A DNA stretch of 64,000 nt from Symbiodinium natans (GCA_905221605.1 CAJNDS010002786.1:213833-277832); one strand, 5' to 3'; shown: positions 32,199 through 42,398, counted from the first letter of the stretch. A program made the numbers and translations. The notes: a model not told the origin generated them from the sequence alone.

Positions 32199-32940
32199 CG
32201 AGAGCAGGAGCAAGAACAGGAGCAGGAGTAGGAGCAGGAGCAGGAGCACGAGCAGGAGCAGGAGCACGAGCAGGAGCAGGAGCAGGAGTGAGAGCAGTAG
32301 CAAGGGCAAGAGCGAGAGCAAGCGCAACAGCATTAGCAGTAGCAACAGCAATAGCAATAGCAATAACATGGGTTCGAGGGCAGCAGCGGCAGCAGTATCC
32401 TGTGGCTGCTTTCACCGTAGTAACAGGTTGTCAGACCAGACGTCCCAATGGTCCCACCGGTCACATCCGGTGAATTGAGGTTGAAGGCCAGGTTTTAGGC
32501 CGCAGGTTTTGCTTGAAAGAAATGGCGTGGTGGTGGTAGGGGAGCCAAGCCAAGCCTGCAGCACACAAAGGCGTTGAAACCACACTTCATGTCATGTTCG
32601 CTTCTTGCTCCTCAGCCAGAAGAGTAAGATATCAGTTTGACGATTATGATTACTATTGTTATTCTACAATCATAAATACCAGTAAGTCAGTGAGTTTTCT
32701 ATAGATTTCTGTGGTGGCAGTACTTCGACCAGTTGGAGGCTCTGGGCCTTTCGGATCTTGAAGGCATGTATTTTCACTTTGTTCGATTTCCTGTGCAACT
32801 CGCACACGCACCAACCACAAGTGTATCAGAACTTTCAAATGACCTTGGAATATCTTGGAAATGGAATTCATTCTCTTTTTAAATGACACCAGCAGCAGCA
32901 GGTCGTGATAACAGTTTCAAGCGAGAGAATAACCCCACTT
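31339..32940. other. No recognised gene besides the triplet repeat
   Basis: Long frames at 31870-32470 on both strands are products of the GCA/GCAGGA repeat. Confidence 0.5.
32125..32365. repeat. GCA/GCG then GCAGGA triplet-hexamer repeat
   Basis: About 24 alanine/serine-type triplets, then AGCAGGAGCA-type units. Open frames here are caused by the repeat and are not taken as genes. Confidence 0.9.
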
Positions 32941-32965
32941 GTAACTACCCATGAACCTCCAAGTG
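32941..32965. mobile_element. Family B right-end fragment
   Basis: GTAACTACCCATGAACCTCC then AAGTG is present without a left half. Confidence 0.55.
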
Positions 32966-33290
32966 CTGTTCCCTTTGAATTCGTGGATGTTGCGGGCCTG
33001 ATCCCCAGATACTTGCCGTCCCCCACCCTTGCTGCTCTGGATCCTCCCTAGAAGTCACTTTCGAGAGTGTTGGGCATGCTTCCCCAAACAAGTCCTCAAA
33101 CGGGCAAACATTGGAGGAGCCGTCCGGCCATAAAACCCGCAAGGTTTCGCGACGTGGTGTTTAGGTTTTTGTTTCGACGCTACAACAAAAAGTTTTTTTA
33201 ACATAAAAAACCCTAAACCCTAAACCCCAAACCCTAAAAACCCGCAAGGTTTCGCGACGTGGTGTTCCTCTGGAAGATGCTGATCCTGCC
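32945..33290 (-). pseudogene. Coding-like minus-strand frame split by a telomere-like insertion, unknown
   Basis: Reading leftwards, the uninterrupted frame would be AGSASSRGTPRRETLRVLWP then DGSSNVCPFEDLFGEACPTL and SKVTSRED. A segment at about 33163-33266 breaks it. It contains CCCTAAA units and is bounded by a direct repeat of about 30 bp. A family B right end lies at 32941-32965. The gene identity is unknown. Confidence 0.35.
33132..33266. repeat. Telomere-like insertion with about 30-bp direct flanking repeats
   Basis: AAACCCGCAAGGTTTCGCGA and the next ten bases occur at 33133-33162 and again at 33237-33266. Between them are about 45 unique bases plus four CCCTAAA/CCCCAAA units. Confidence 0.8.
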
Positions 33291-33375
33291 GAGCGGAAGT
33301 GGACCCCCAGAGGGCACCTGGCGGGTGCGCGCACCCAGGGTTACCAGGGGGGTAGGATGTTCGAGGGCTCAGGGG

Positions 33376-33485
33376 CTGGGATGTTCTCCTTTTTGAGACC
33401 TACGGAGCTCCTTAATAAGGGGTTAGAGTAGGGGGGATGGGATCCCGATGATAAGGACTGCGAGTCTAAGGAGGAACGTCCCAAG
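33376..33485. mobile_element. Family C element, degraded
   Basis: CTGGGATGTTCTCC at the left and GGAGGAACGTCCCAAG at the right still pair. Confidence 0.5.
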
Positions 33486-33502
33486 TTCAAGGCAGTTTCT
33501 TG

Positions 33503-33542
33503 CCCTAAACCCTAAACCCTAAACCCTAAACCCTAAACCCTA
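33503..33542. repeat. Telomere-like block (CCCTAAA)
   Basis: Five to six exact units, 18 bases after a degraded family C element. Confidence 0.9.
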
Positions 33543-33654
33543 TGTTATTGGGGTATTAAGTAACAGCCTGTTTCGAAGGCGACCGACTCCATCCTGCAAT
33601 GGTCCTGGCGCAAGGCTGGAGCGCTCACGATGGAACTCTGAGCCCTGAACCCCA

Positions 33655-33724
33655 GAATCCTAAACCCTAACCCTAAACCCTAATCCCTAATTCCTAAACC
33701 CCAAACCCCAAACCCTAAACCCCG
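33655..33724. repeat. Telomere-like block, degenerate CCCTAAA/CCCCAAA/TCCCTAAT
   Basis: Mixed units suggest an older array. Confidence 0.8.
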
Positions 33725-33836
33725 ACCCTCAATCATTGCATGCCCGGAATGGAAGCGGAGGATCACTTCGTGGTGCGCGCGTTCAACATGGAATTGGTGC
33801 CTGAGGAGGCTGGCAGGGGCGAACGCGCGAGGATTT

Positions 33837-33990
33837 CTTGGAGGTTCATGGTACTTAATACCCCAATAATAATATAGGTTTTAGGGTTAGGGTATAGGGT
33901 TTAGGGTTTAGGGTACCTATAACCCATTTGTAACTGTACTTATAACCCACTTATAAGCCCCTTTAAGGGCCCTAATGTGATTACAATGAT
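33837..33990. mobile_element. Family A element split by a telomere-like block
   Basis: CTTGGAGGTTCATGGTACTT at the left is followed by TTAGGG units (about 33876-33916), then by the expected family A interior (AACTGTACTTATAACCCACT). The right end is lost. Confidence 0.7.
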
Positions 33991-34283
33991 TGCTCCTTGC
34001 TAGCCCGGTGGTACCCTTTACACTTCTTTTGGGTTCTGGGTTCCCTTACAAAAGCAACCAACCCCAAAAAGGGTGCCCTTATTGCAATATGGCTACTGGA
34101 TGTTACTGGGCTACCATGGTTCGGAAGGGGAGGATCCAGAAGAGAGGCTGACTTGCACGTCTTAAAGGAATAGAGCGGGTCCGAATACATCTTCAGCTGC
34201 GCGAGGGCAAGAAAGGCATCGGCGAGGTGGTGCAGGGCTAAGAGAAGAGAGGGAAGGGACGGGGCCTGTAAGATGATGCTTCC

Positions 34284-34436
34284 ATGGCTGAGATGTCTGC
34301 TGAGATCAAGAAACCCTTCGACTGGCTCTTCGGCAAGTACAAATCTCGCAGCAAGGACTTCCCCCAGAGACTCCTCGCCGCTCCGTGCCGCTTGCGGCAG
34401 TTCCGAATCCCCCCCGCAGGCAGTCAGCGCTGCTAG
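34284..34436 (+). CDS. Short coding-like frame, unknown
   Basis: The 50-codon frame reads MAEMSAEIKKPFDWLFGKYK and SRSKDFPQRLLAAPCRLRQF. The first half looks like a genuine N-terminus; the tail may be intron read-through. The family is not recognised. Confidence 0.3.
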   Translation: MAEMSAEIKKPFDWLFGKYKSRSKDFPQRLLAAPCRLRQFRIPPAGSQRC

Positions 34437-35183
34437 CGCCAGCGTCCTTGCGGGCTCCGAGATCCACACAGAGGAGCTGCCGAAGATCTGAGAGATTTTG
34501 GTCGCGAGGTGTCATGTCTCATACGGATGCTCAGGATGACGTGCTCTTCCTCGAGCACATGCCAAACTTCAATGAGCTTGCGACTCAGGGTCAGGAGCAG
34601 CAAGAAAACTGTTGCTTAAACTTTGAGAGCGCATCCAGGACGCTGAAACCTGGCGATAGCGAGCTGCTCCTCACGTGCGCACTGTAGTCAGAGCTGCAAG
34701 CTGAGATGATGGACTTGAGCGGCTTGAACCTGTAGGTACCTCACCGCTCCCTACATTCGGGTGCCGCTGCTTCTGGGGTTCTTTGCCGACCGTGAACGTG
34801 TTTCACTGCTGCGAGAGCCGCTGCTGCAGGCAAGGGTTTGCAGGTAACCAAAGCATTGAATCGCCGCAGTCGGCCTTGTTTGCGCCTGCGACTTGGATGT
34901 TGGTGCATGAGGGGGGGGGGGGGGGCAAGCCTCAAACGGACAAAGAGCTGTGGCTGGCCTTAGCTGGACACTGTGAGTCGCCCTGGACGAACGATTGCGA
35001 ATGAATGTCGAGCCAGAACGCCAAGAGCAGGGAGCGAAGGAACTGAGTTAGACGACGAGGTTTGCGCAGCACGACTTGGGTGAGGGCTGGGAGGTGAGGG
35101 GTGTGGGGTAGACGGGCTGGCAGTTCCTCACCGAGGACACGCAGCCCTGTTCATGCGAGTTGTTCATTGCTTTTCATCAGCGA

Positions 35184-35277
35184 ACCCTAAACCCTAAACC
35201 CTAAACCCTAAACCCTAAACCCTAAACCCTAAACCCTAAACCCCTAAACCCCTAAACCCCTAAACCCCTAAACCCTA
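35184..35277. repeat. Telomere-like block, CCCTAAA then CCCCTAAA
   Basis: About eight exact heptamers are followed by four octamers with an extra C. Confidence 0.92.
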
Positions 35278-36173
35278 ATCGCAAGCTGGCGTGAATCGCT
35301 AGAAGCGAAGGGTTTGTGCAGCACGTCGTGCTGTGTGCTGTGAGGTTCGCGGCGCAAGGGGGGGATGGGAGGGGTGGTTCCGAAATGGCTGAACTCATTG
35401 ACGTGCTCAGTTGCGCTCAATGATAATAGTAATCATAAAAACTAAAGAAGACTAATAATCATGATAATAACTAATAGTAATAAATGCGAATAATAATAAT
35501 ACTAATAATATCAGTAACAATGGTAATATTATGAGACTTGAAGCGTGTCGGTACAGGCGGTGCTCGATGCTGCTCTCTTCGAGCCAGGGCAATGGCAAAG
35601 CAAGCAGGCCGGACATGGACAGATTTTGCGAGGCTGATTATTAAAAGAATGTTTTTTTTTTATTACTATTACTACTCTTATTAACATTGTTGTTATTCTA
35701 ATAATAATAAATTCTTATTCTTACAGTTATTATTACTAGTAGCATGATTACTATTAATTTGGGGAGCGGTCACAATGTTGTAGCACGTCGCAGCGAGGCA
35801 GCTGCTACAGGGCCACCCACAGCAGTGCCAGCACCGGACCGTTCTCACTTGGCCACGCCCGCAGGGCCTCGCGCTCGGCCATCTATGGCAATCTATGGAT
35901 TGTTGTTACCAGAGCCCGTGGTGCCCTAAACCCTAAACCCCACACATTTCCCCGTAAACGCATGCGAATCGGGTGGGAAAAGAAAACCGCACATGTTTGG
36001 CCAGGCTTCTCTTCAACGAGCTGCTGCAGTCACCCAGGGTTACAGCCTGAGGCCGTAGTGATGGAGTCAGCTTGGCCTTCATGAGTGTATACTTCTATAT
36101 TTTTCATGGTATATGTTATGTTAATAGGTCATAGATAAATGACTCATTATATGTTACATGCTATATGCTCTGG

Positions 36174-36217
<44 letters not shown>
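36174..36217. repeat. AT microsatellite
   Basis: About 20 AT units. Similar tracts lie at 2068-2089, 46808-46860, 54455-54540 and 53815-53905. Confidence 0.9.
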
Positions 36218-36218
<1 letters not shown>

Positions 36219-36940
36219 TGTCTATTATATAGCAATGCTGCCTTCGCTCGATAGTGGTATTTGTGGGTAAACAGACTTTTCTGTGGCACGGTGTTGTGCC
36301 ACGCCCAAGACGTAGCCTAGACCCTAACTGTGGAAATGCCAGTCACTTGGACACATGCTTCTGGCAATGAATCTCAGGTGGTGCTGGACACGATCCGTTT
36401 GCTGTTGGATGTCATGAGCTTGGATGTGCTTGCTTCTTTCTAGCATAAAAGAAAGCATAAGACATACCATATCATGTGTGCAGATGCATCGTGTCTTTCG
36501 GAGGCATACACCCTGTGTTCGAGGGTTCTGCCATGCAGCCGAAAAAAGCCAGATGAGCGGTTCAGCTAAACAGAAAAACCCTAAGCCCCAGGCCCTAAGC
36601 CCTATATAAGCCCTAAGCCCTAGACTGACCTGTGGCTCTGGGATCAAGGTGGCCGTGGAAAAAGATCCTGGGCACCCCGGAAGCGCGAATGAGGTTTCCA
36701 GCAAGAGTTTGCAGGAGAATGCTGCGGGCTGTTATTTTTTTTTGGGGGGCAGGGGCTGATTCTCTACCTGGTTCGCCTTGCCAGTCGCCACAAGCTCAGC
36801 TAGCGGCCTGGTGCCAAGAATGTCCACATCATGGCCTGCTTGCGTGTACAGGTGTACAATCGTACCTGCTCTTCCTGGTGAACCACGCCAGGACTTGGCC
36901 ATGTGGGTTTCCTATGTTGCCCTGCGCACTGTATAGTCAG

Positions 36941-37037
36941 TTCTGAAAATTCATGGTCCCTTGCTGGGGCACCCGGACTGAATATTAGGGGCCGCCTTAT
37001 AGTAGTAGCTCAAAAGGGGCCATAACTTAGAGAAGCG
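36941..37037. mobile_element. Family F element
   Basis: GGTCCCTTGCTGGGGCACCC, AGGGGCCGCCTTATAGTAGT and GGGGCCATAACTTAGAGAAG follow the same order as at 31.24 kb. Confidence 0.55.
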
Positions 37038-37155
37038 GCCATATAGTTGCAGAGTTAAAGGACTGGAGCTTACCTCGAGAGGGCAGGTGCCCACTGGGAG
37101 GCGAAGGCACCGACGAACATGCGAGGAGCGAGTGTAGGACATGCTTGGATTTGAG

Positions 37156-37240
37156 GGACTTTAGGGGTTTAGGATGGTTTAGGGTTTAGGATTTAAACCC
37201 TAAACCCGAAACCCTAAACACTAAACCCTAAACCCCAAAC
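37156..37240. repeat. Telomere-like block that switches orientation
   Basis: TTTAGGG units up to about 37190 change to CCCTAAA units from 37197 with almost no spacer, a head-to-head junction. Confidence 0.85.
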
Positions 37241-37368
37241 CCCGTGAGACACTTGGTGCCCAAGGTGCGGGGGCTGCCGACTGGAGAAGACAAGGCCGGC
37301 CAGGAGGTCTTGCCGCGGCCTTGGGAGGTTGCTGAGTTGCTGAGTCGATGTCCACGTCTTTTGGGTGC

Positions 37369-37486
37369 ATAGGGTTTAGGGTTAGGGTTTAGGGTTTAGG
37401 GTTTGGGGTTTGGGGTTTAGGGTTTAGGGGTTAGAATTTAGGGTTTAGGATTTAGGGTTTAGGATTCAGGGCTTAGGGTTTAGGGC
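37369..37486. repeat. Telomere-like block (TTTAGGG/TTTGGGG)
   Basis: About 15 units including GGATTTAGG and TTCAGGG variants. Confidence 0.88.
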
Positions 37487-37592
37487 TGTGGGGCCGCGTC
37501 CCAGGAGCTGGCTGCAGGGGCTCCATGCTGAGCTGCGGGAGGTGTTGGAGGGCAAGGCACTCACGCCAGTCCACGGCAAAGTGAGCAAGGAT

Positions 37593-37650
37593 GGTTTAGG
37601 GTTTAGGGTTTAGGCTTTAGGGTTTAGGGTTTAGGGTTTAGGGTTTAGGG
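37593..37650. repeat. Telomere-like block before family B
   Basis: Eight TTTAGGG units lead straight to the element at 37652. Confidence 0.88.
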
Positions 37651-37651
37651 C

Positions 37652-37759
37652 TACTTGGAGGTTCAGGGGTAGTCATAAGTGGGGTTCTAAGTAGGGGAAC
37701 TATCATAAGAACGGGTTAGAACCTGATTTAGGTACTTATAACCTCTGAACCTTCAAGTA
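37652..37759. mobile_element. Family B inverted-repeat element next to a telomere-like block
   Basis: The TTTAGGG array reaches 37650 and the element starts TACTTGGAGG two bases later. It ends CTTCAAGTA. Confidence 0.7.
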
Positions 37760-37809
37760 TTCTAGAAGTCATGATGCCCTTTGCATCCTGATCCCGGATG
37801 CGTGACGAG

Positions 37810-38138
37810 CCCCGTGCCCGCAGGTTGCAGACATGCTCCTCTACTGGGCAAAGGACACCCCATCTGTGTCATGTTACCGGACAGACGATGACTATGGCAG
37901 TCTTGCGCGGGGAGAGAGCGTGCCTCGTTTCCGTGCCTTGGAGCAATACAGGTGGCAGCAAAAAAGAAGGAGGACTTGCTGGTCAGCGCCCAGAGAAATT
38001 TGCCACCGGGATCGCTGCTAGAATCGAGTGTCCAAGGTCTGCGGCTGCAGGGCCTATGCCCACCTTGCTCTGATCTATGGCAAGAATGGGCGAGACTCTC
38101 GAATCCGGAGCGCGTGATCCAATGTGAAGCTATATGAG
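37810..38138 (+). pseudogene. Coding-like region with one frame change, unknown
   Basis: The first frame reads ADMLLYWAKDTPSVSCYRTD and ESVPRFRALEQYR up to TACAG. Reading then continues in another frame as AAKKKEDLLVSAQRNLPPGS and LWQEWARLSNPERVIQCEAI before a stop at 38138. A single indel or a very short unrecognised intron at about 37950 separates them. The family is unknown. Confidence 0.35.
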
Positions 38139-38482
38139 CCGGCATGCTCTCTAGCAGCAGGGTCGAGTTCACAACGCGAAGCGCCGCAATATTCCTAGCG
38201 GCTCAGGCTCCTTGTCATGCCTTGCAGCTGATGTGCCTGATATTGGCAACTGCAAGTACCAGATGAGCCAAATAGTCTCTCAGCAGGCCTTCCTCAACGT
38301 GAACCACAGGCTGGCATGCTCGATGCGCCTTCCTTTGCTGCATGCGCACGCGGTCCCGCAGGTGGTTTGCAAGGACGGAGAAGGAGAGCAGGATTCCCCA
38401 ACTGCTTTGACTTAAATGCGCAGCTCTTCAAGCCCCTCTTACTACTGGTTCAATTTTCAGGTCCGTCTGCACCAAGGCGTGG

Positions 38483-38728
38483 GTGCAGGTTGTAGCTGTT
38501 GGCACTGGCACTTGTGGATTTAAACATTTTTGCTTTCCGGCTGTAAGCATGATGCGGAGGCTTGGCATTTGTGAGTTTGAGCTCTTCGACATCTTCGAAG
38601 GCGTGGTGCTCAAGTTCGGAACAAACTCGGGTTCACATTGTTGGCAGGGTGGTTTGGCTGAGGCCGACGCAGTGTGCTGGCCAAGTGGCTGCGTGAACAC
38701 ACATCCGAGGCCTTCACCACGTGCCCTT
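38483..38728 (+). CDS. Coding-like fragment truncated by nested repeats, unknown
   Basis: The frame reads VVAVGTGTCGFKHFCFPAVS, then ICEFELFDIFEGVVLKFGTN and HCWQGGLAEADAV. It runs into a family D element at 38730. It is preceded (38210-38330) by another protein-like run, DIGNCKYQMSQIVSQQAFLN. The family is not recognised. Confidence 0.3.
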
Positions 38729-38729
38729 C

Positions 38730-38922
38730 TGGGGGTTTCCGAAAATGCGGGGTACCTTTTGGGATTTTCCCCCTTATACTAGTCCTATTTTAGTACCCCT
38801 ATTACAATCCCGATTAAGGACTGTTAGTATAAGGGGGAACATCCCAAGATACCTTCTTGGGGTCCTTAATTACAGGGGGATCCCACTCTCTTAGGGGCCC
38901 CCTTATTTTCGTAAGCCCCCAT
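38730..38922. mobile_element. Family D element, host of a nested family C element
   Basis: The left end GGGGGTTTCCGAAAATGC and right end TTATTTTCGTAAGCCCCCAT pair across an internal family C copy at 38759-38848. Confidence 0.7.
38759..38848. mobile_element. Family C element nested in family D
   Basis: TTGGGATTTTCCCCCTTATA pairs with TATAAGGGGGAACATCCCAA. TACCTT flanks it on both sides, consistent with a target duplication. Confidence 0.75.
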
Positions 38923-39096
38923 GTACTTCGCTCGTTCCGGATGCTCGTCTTGAGGCCGATGATGTTCTAGAGCGTGTCCGATGGCTCAGAACATCTGTTT
39001 TTGTGTGTTTAGGGTTTAGGGTTTAGGGTTTGCTGTGCGAAGACACTCTTTGTCAGACCGGGTCATGCAAGGCATCGCAGCCTGCACCGAGGTCGA

Positions 39097-39257
39097 GTGG
39101 GTGGCCACGTTCAGAGGCAGTGGAAGTTCATGTGGGTGAGGAGGTACGTTTGGCCGTATTGCGGAACTACCTTCAAAGGCACCGTCGATGGCCTGGACGC
39201 TGGAGAAGCTGTGCAGGCCCAACACGATGCCATGCGAGTTCGGATTGTCTCTACTCA
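39097..39257 (+). CDS. Coding-like fragment ending at a family C element, unknown
   Basis: The frame reads WKFMWVRRYVWPYCGTTFKG and TVDGLDAGEAVQAQHDAMRV up to the element start at 39259. Competing frames exist, so support is weak. Confidence 0.22.
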
Positions 39258-39258
39258 C

Positions 39259-39359
39259 TTGGGATGTTCCCCCTTATACTAGCAGGCCTTCATTGGGATT
39301 ATAGTACCCCCAAAGTTAATCCCTATTAAGGACTGTTAGTATAAGGGGGAACATCCCAA
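39259..39359. mobile_element. Family C inverted-repeat element
   Basis: TTGGGATGTTCCCCCTTATA pairs perfectly with the right end. It lies about 410 bp from the nested family C copy. Confidence 0.8.
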
Positions 39360-39452
39360 CTAGTCGCTCTAGTCAGCCAAGCCGAAGCCTACAGCAGCTG
39401 TGAAATGCCTTGTGAGGGGATGGAGTGGGCCGGCTGCTGAGATCAACTGGCC

Positions 39453-39722
39453 TTGAAGTATATCGCCGAAGACAGCACGTCTCGGCATCTATGGCAGAGC
39501 TGCAGCATCTCAGCTGACGATGAGGTTGAACTTCCAGCTGAACCAGGAGACTACATTCCAAAGGTGGTGCCGTCAGAGGGAACTACCACGCACGTGCTTG
39601 CAAGAACAAACGGTGAACAAGCATTTGCGCCAAGACAACTTGCGGGAAGGTTGCAGCACCCAAGCCAGAGTGGCGCCGGCCGCAGCCAAAGGAAGAGTAC
39701 CAGCGCTGGCTCACGCGGGTGA
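39453..39722 (+). CDS. Coding-like fragment, unknown
   Basis: The frame reads KYIAEDSTSRHLWQSCSISA, DDEVELPAEPGDYIPKVVPS and TTHVLARTNGEQAF. The acidic run followed by a beta-like segment is protein-like, but another long frame overlaps it. It starts 95 bases after a family C element. Confidence 0.25.
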   Translation: MKYIAEDSTSRHLWQSCSISADDEVELPAEPGDYIPKVVPSEGTTTHVLARTNGEQAFAPRQLAGRLQHPSQSGAGRSQRKSTSAGSRG

Positions 39723-39799
39723 CGCCGCAACCCCAGACGAAAACTTGGGCTTACGATGGTAAATCATATGAGCAGCGTTTTTTTTCTACAAGCAAGGCC

Positions 39800-40440
39800 A
39801 CGTAGAGACGCGAACATTGAAAGTCGGCCGCGTAGCATTTTGCCTGCAGGGCGTAGGTCTGCGTAGGGTCCGCGTAGGCAAGTCTACGCAGTAGGTCCGC
39901 GTAGGTCCGCGTAGGTTGTTGGTTTAATTGAGATATATATATATATATATATAACTGTAACTATATGGTTTTATCATTATATGTATATATATATATATAT
40001 GATTCAGAATATTCTCATATTTCTGTTTATATTTATATTTATGACAAAATGTATTTATATGTATATCGAAATATCCCTATGTATAACTGCACATATAAGT
40101 AGGAATTCCGCGTAGGCGCGGCGTAGGCTCCGCGTAGCCCGCGCGTAGTCGTAGGTGTCGTTTTCAACGTCGTAGCCCATCCGTCAACATCACAATTCGG
40201 GCAGGGTTGAGCAAAAAACCGGGCAGGGTTGGGCAGAAAATCGGGCAGGGTTGGGCAGAAAGTTTGGTTGAGCAATCCGAATGTGCCAGTGGCTACAATA
40301 TAGCAAGTCAAATAATGCGTTTGCGCTTTGTTCGAGTGCCTGCCGCGTAGGTCCGCGTAGGCACGCGTCAACAACATACTCCGCGCGTAGGCCGCGCGGC
40401 TACTAAACATGAGTTCACGCGTAGGCCCGCGTAGGATGTC
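39800..40440. repeat. Cluster of CGCGTAGG motifs around AT microsatellites
   Basis: CGCGTAGG/GCGTAGG and the inverse CTACGC occur some 15 times (for example 39886-39915, 40109-40150, 40345-40440). Two ATATAT tracts lie between them. Three copies of a unit of about 25 bp, GGGCAGGGTTGGGCAGAAA, sit at 40198-40262. Confidence 0.75.
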
Positions 40441-40802
40441 AATGCCATGAGAAGAGCCCACACAATGAAAAAAAAAAATGCTCATATGTTCTCCATTCAA
40501 GACTGCCTGAGACAAGGTTGCATACCTCTCGAGTGTTGAGAAAAACTGCTTGCAGGAATGGGCCGAATGAGAGCAGCGCACAGATTTCTGTGAACTTGGG
40601 TCGGTACAAGGCCCCCAAGTTGCTTTAGTTGCTAGACCATGCGACCTCTGACTATCTGACTACCCAGCAGAATGCCACCCACTGCCATGCTGTCATGTGC
40701 TATGAGCTGGTGGTGGAGAAAAAAAAACCTGGCAGGTGAAGGGGCACGGCATGTCGCTGGTACCACAGTGGGCGGTTGAGAACGAGGAGATGTCATGAGA
40801 TG

Positions 40803-41087
40803 TCAAGACAAATTGGGGACGCTCGCGGAGTTGAACAGCTGCAGGATTTCCAGAAGTCCTTTGGGCGCGCCGATGTGCACTGCTGCGACGTAGAGGACTC
40901 CCATTGCCACGCCCGGTGGCGTCTGAGCTGAGCGGGAGAAGCAGACCCAAGCAGAGCCCTGCAGGTGTCGGCAAATCGAGCCTGGAAGCAGATCGTGGGT
41001 CATCACCATGACCTTCAGCGAACCTCGGCCTTTTGATGTTGATGTACCAATGTACCATGCCGTCCCAGACATAGCGGGGGCAGTCAC
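40803..41087 (-). CDS. Coding-like minus-strand exon, unknown
   Basis: The 94-codon frame reads MSGTAWYIGTSTSKGRGSLK, VMVMTHDLLPGSICRHLQGS and VAMGVLYVAAVHIGAPKGLL before a stop. Balanced hydrophobic strands support coding. No family is recognised. Confidence 0.35.
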   Translation of the reverse strand: MTAPAMSGTAWYIGTSTSKGRGSLKVMVMTHDLLPGSICRHLQGSAWVCFSRSAQTPPGVAMGVLYVAAVHIGAPKGLLEILQLFNSASVPNLS

Positions 41088-41228
41088 GTTCCTGCCTTGT
41101 CGGCAGCCCGAGAGTTTATGGAGGATGGCTGTTCAGTAGGAGGCTAGAGGGCAAAATAACAAGTCAAAACCTTTGGCCGTCGCGGCCGGGTCCCTTTCTT
41201 TGGGGGGCGGGGTGGCCCATAAAGTGCG

Positions 41229-41430
41229 CAGAAGAAGAAGGAGAAGAAGAAGAAGAGACAGAGAGAGAGAGGGGGAGAGAGAAGAGAGAGAAGAGAGAGA
41301 AGAGAGGGAAGAGAGAGAGAGAGAGAGAGTGAGCGAGCGAATGTGAGAAAGAGACGTGGGAGGGAGAGAGAGAGAGAGAGAGAGCGAGCTAGCGAGGGAG
41401 CGAGGGAGAGAGCGAGAGAGCGAGAGGGTA
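41229..41430. repeat. GA-rich microsatellite
   Basis: Nearly pure purine (GAGAGAGA with GAGC interruptions) for 200 bp. Confidence 0.9.
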
Positions 41431-41955
41431 AAGTTGGAGGGCAAGCGTTCCACGCTAGAAAGAAAGATCAAAGCCAAAGAACAACAGAAAGAAATGGAGA
41501 GTGAGAAGGGGGTTGGGAATGGATCACAGTACTTCCTGCCCGGGGGGAACCAATTGTCGTGATAGTGTTGTGTGATTTTTGGGATAAGCGTGTTTCAGTT
41601 TGCATACACTACATGGAAGAACATGGAAGAATGCACCAAAACAACAGAACCTCCCTTGGTTCTTCGCCAAGTTTCACACGCCAACCTCCAGACGACTCGG
41701 GGCGCGCCATGCTGGGGAGGGACCTTCGGGCACCCCTCATGCCCAGCAGGAAGAAAGAGAGATAAAGAGACAAAGAGAAAAGAGAGATGAGGGTTTAGGG
41801 TTAAGGATTTAAGGTTTAGGGTTCTTCAGCAAACTTGGTACCCTGAAGTGGTGGTAGTCGGCCACGCCAAGGATGGGAGCCAGACAAGCGAACGCCCAAT
41901 GATGACCCGCACAGTTCGCAGGGCACCAAGTCCCCATCTGACGCGGTGGCTCAGA

Positions 41956-42054
41956 GACTCCCATACCCCTGAATTAAGGAAGATTCCTTAAATCATACAA
42001 GGAACTCTCTGACATTTTTAAGGAAAATTCCTTACTTCAGGGGTGTTGGAGTCC
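41956..42054. mobile_element. Family H-like palindrome
   Basis: GACTCCCATACCCCTGAATT pairs with TTCAGGGGTGTTGGAGTC. The inner AAGGAAGATTCCTT resembles the 24.4 kb element. Confidence 0.55.
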
Positions 42055-42186
42055 CCGGCCCTGACTGTTCTCTCATGCACCTGGCTTCGCCAGGCTCAGC
42101 GGCCGCGTGCACGCCTCTTACAGTCCTAGAGTGGCTGCGAGTTGGGGGTTTAGGGTTTAGGGTTTGGGTTCCGGGGTTTGGGGTTG

Positions 42187-42322
42187 GGGGTTTACGAAAA
42201 TAGGGGACGCCCTAATCTCGATCCCCAAAACAGTAGGACCCCCTCATAATAAGGACCCCCAATAATTTAAGGATAAGTAGGACCCCAACAATGAAGGTAC
42301 CGCTGTTTTCGGAAACCCCCAG
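42187..42322. mobile_element. Family D inverted-repeat element
   Basis: GGGGGTTTACGAAAATAGGG pairs with GCTGTTTTCGGAAACCCCC. It is preceded by a TTTAGGG/TTTGGGG block. Confidence 0.75.
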
Positions 42323-42398
42323 TTCGGGGCAAGTCATAGGGCCAAACTCGCAACAGATCGTTTAGGGTTTAGGGTTTAGGGTTTAGGGTAGTTTCATG

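Larger units (their letters stand above)
34437..36940. other. No recognised gene; several low-complexity tracts
   Basis: Includes poly-G at 34911-34926, TAATAAT-type repeats at 35420-35540 and 35640-35745, and a CCCTAAGC-variant block at 36580-36622. Weak protein-like runs near 36640 (SGIKVAVEKDPGHPGSANEV) and 36860 are not called. Confidence 0.45.

Noticed and set aside
31870-32473. Poly-Leu/Ala open frames of 150-180 codons
   Set aside because: Caused by the GCA/GCAGGA repeat; no flanking protein-like sequence.
41133-41562. Arg/Glu-rich and Ser/Leu-rich frames
   Set aside because: Products of the purine microsatellite.
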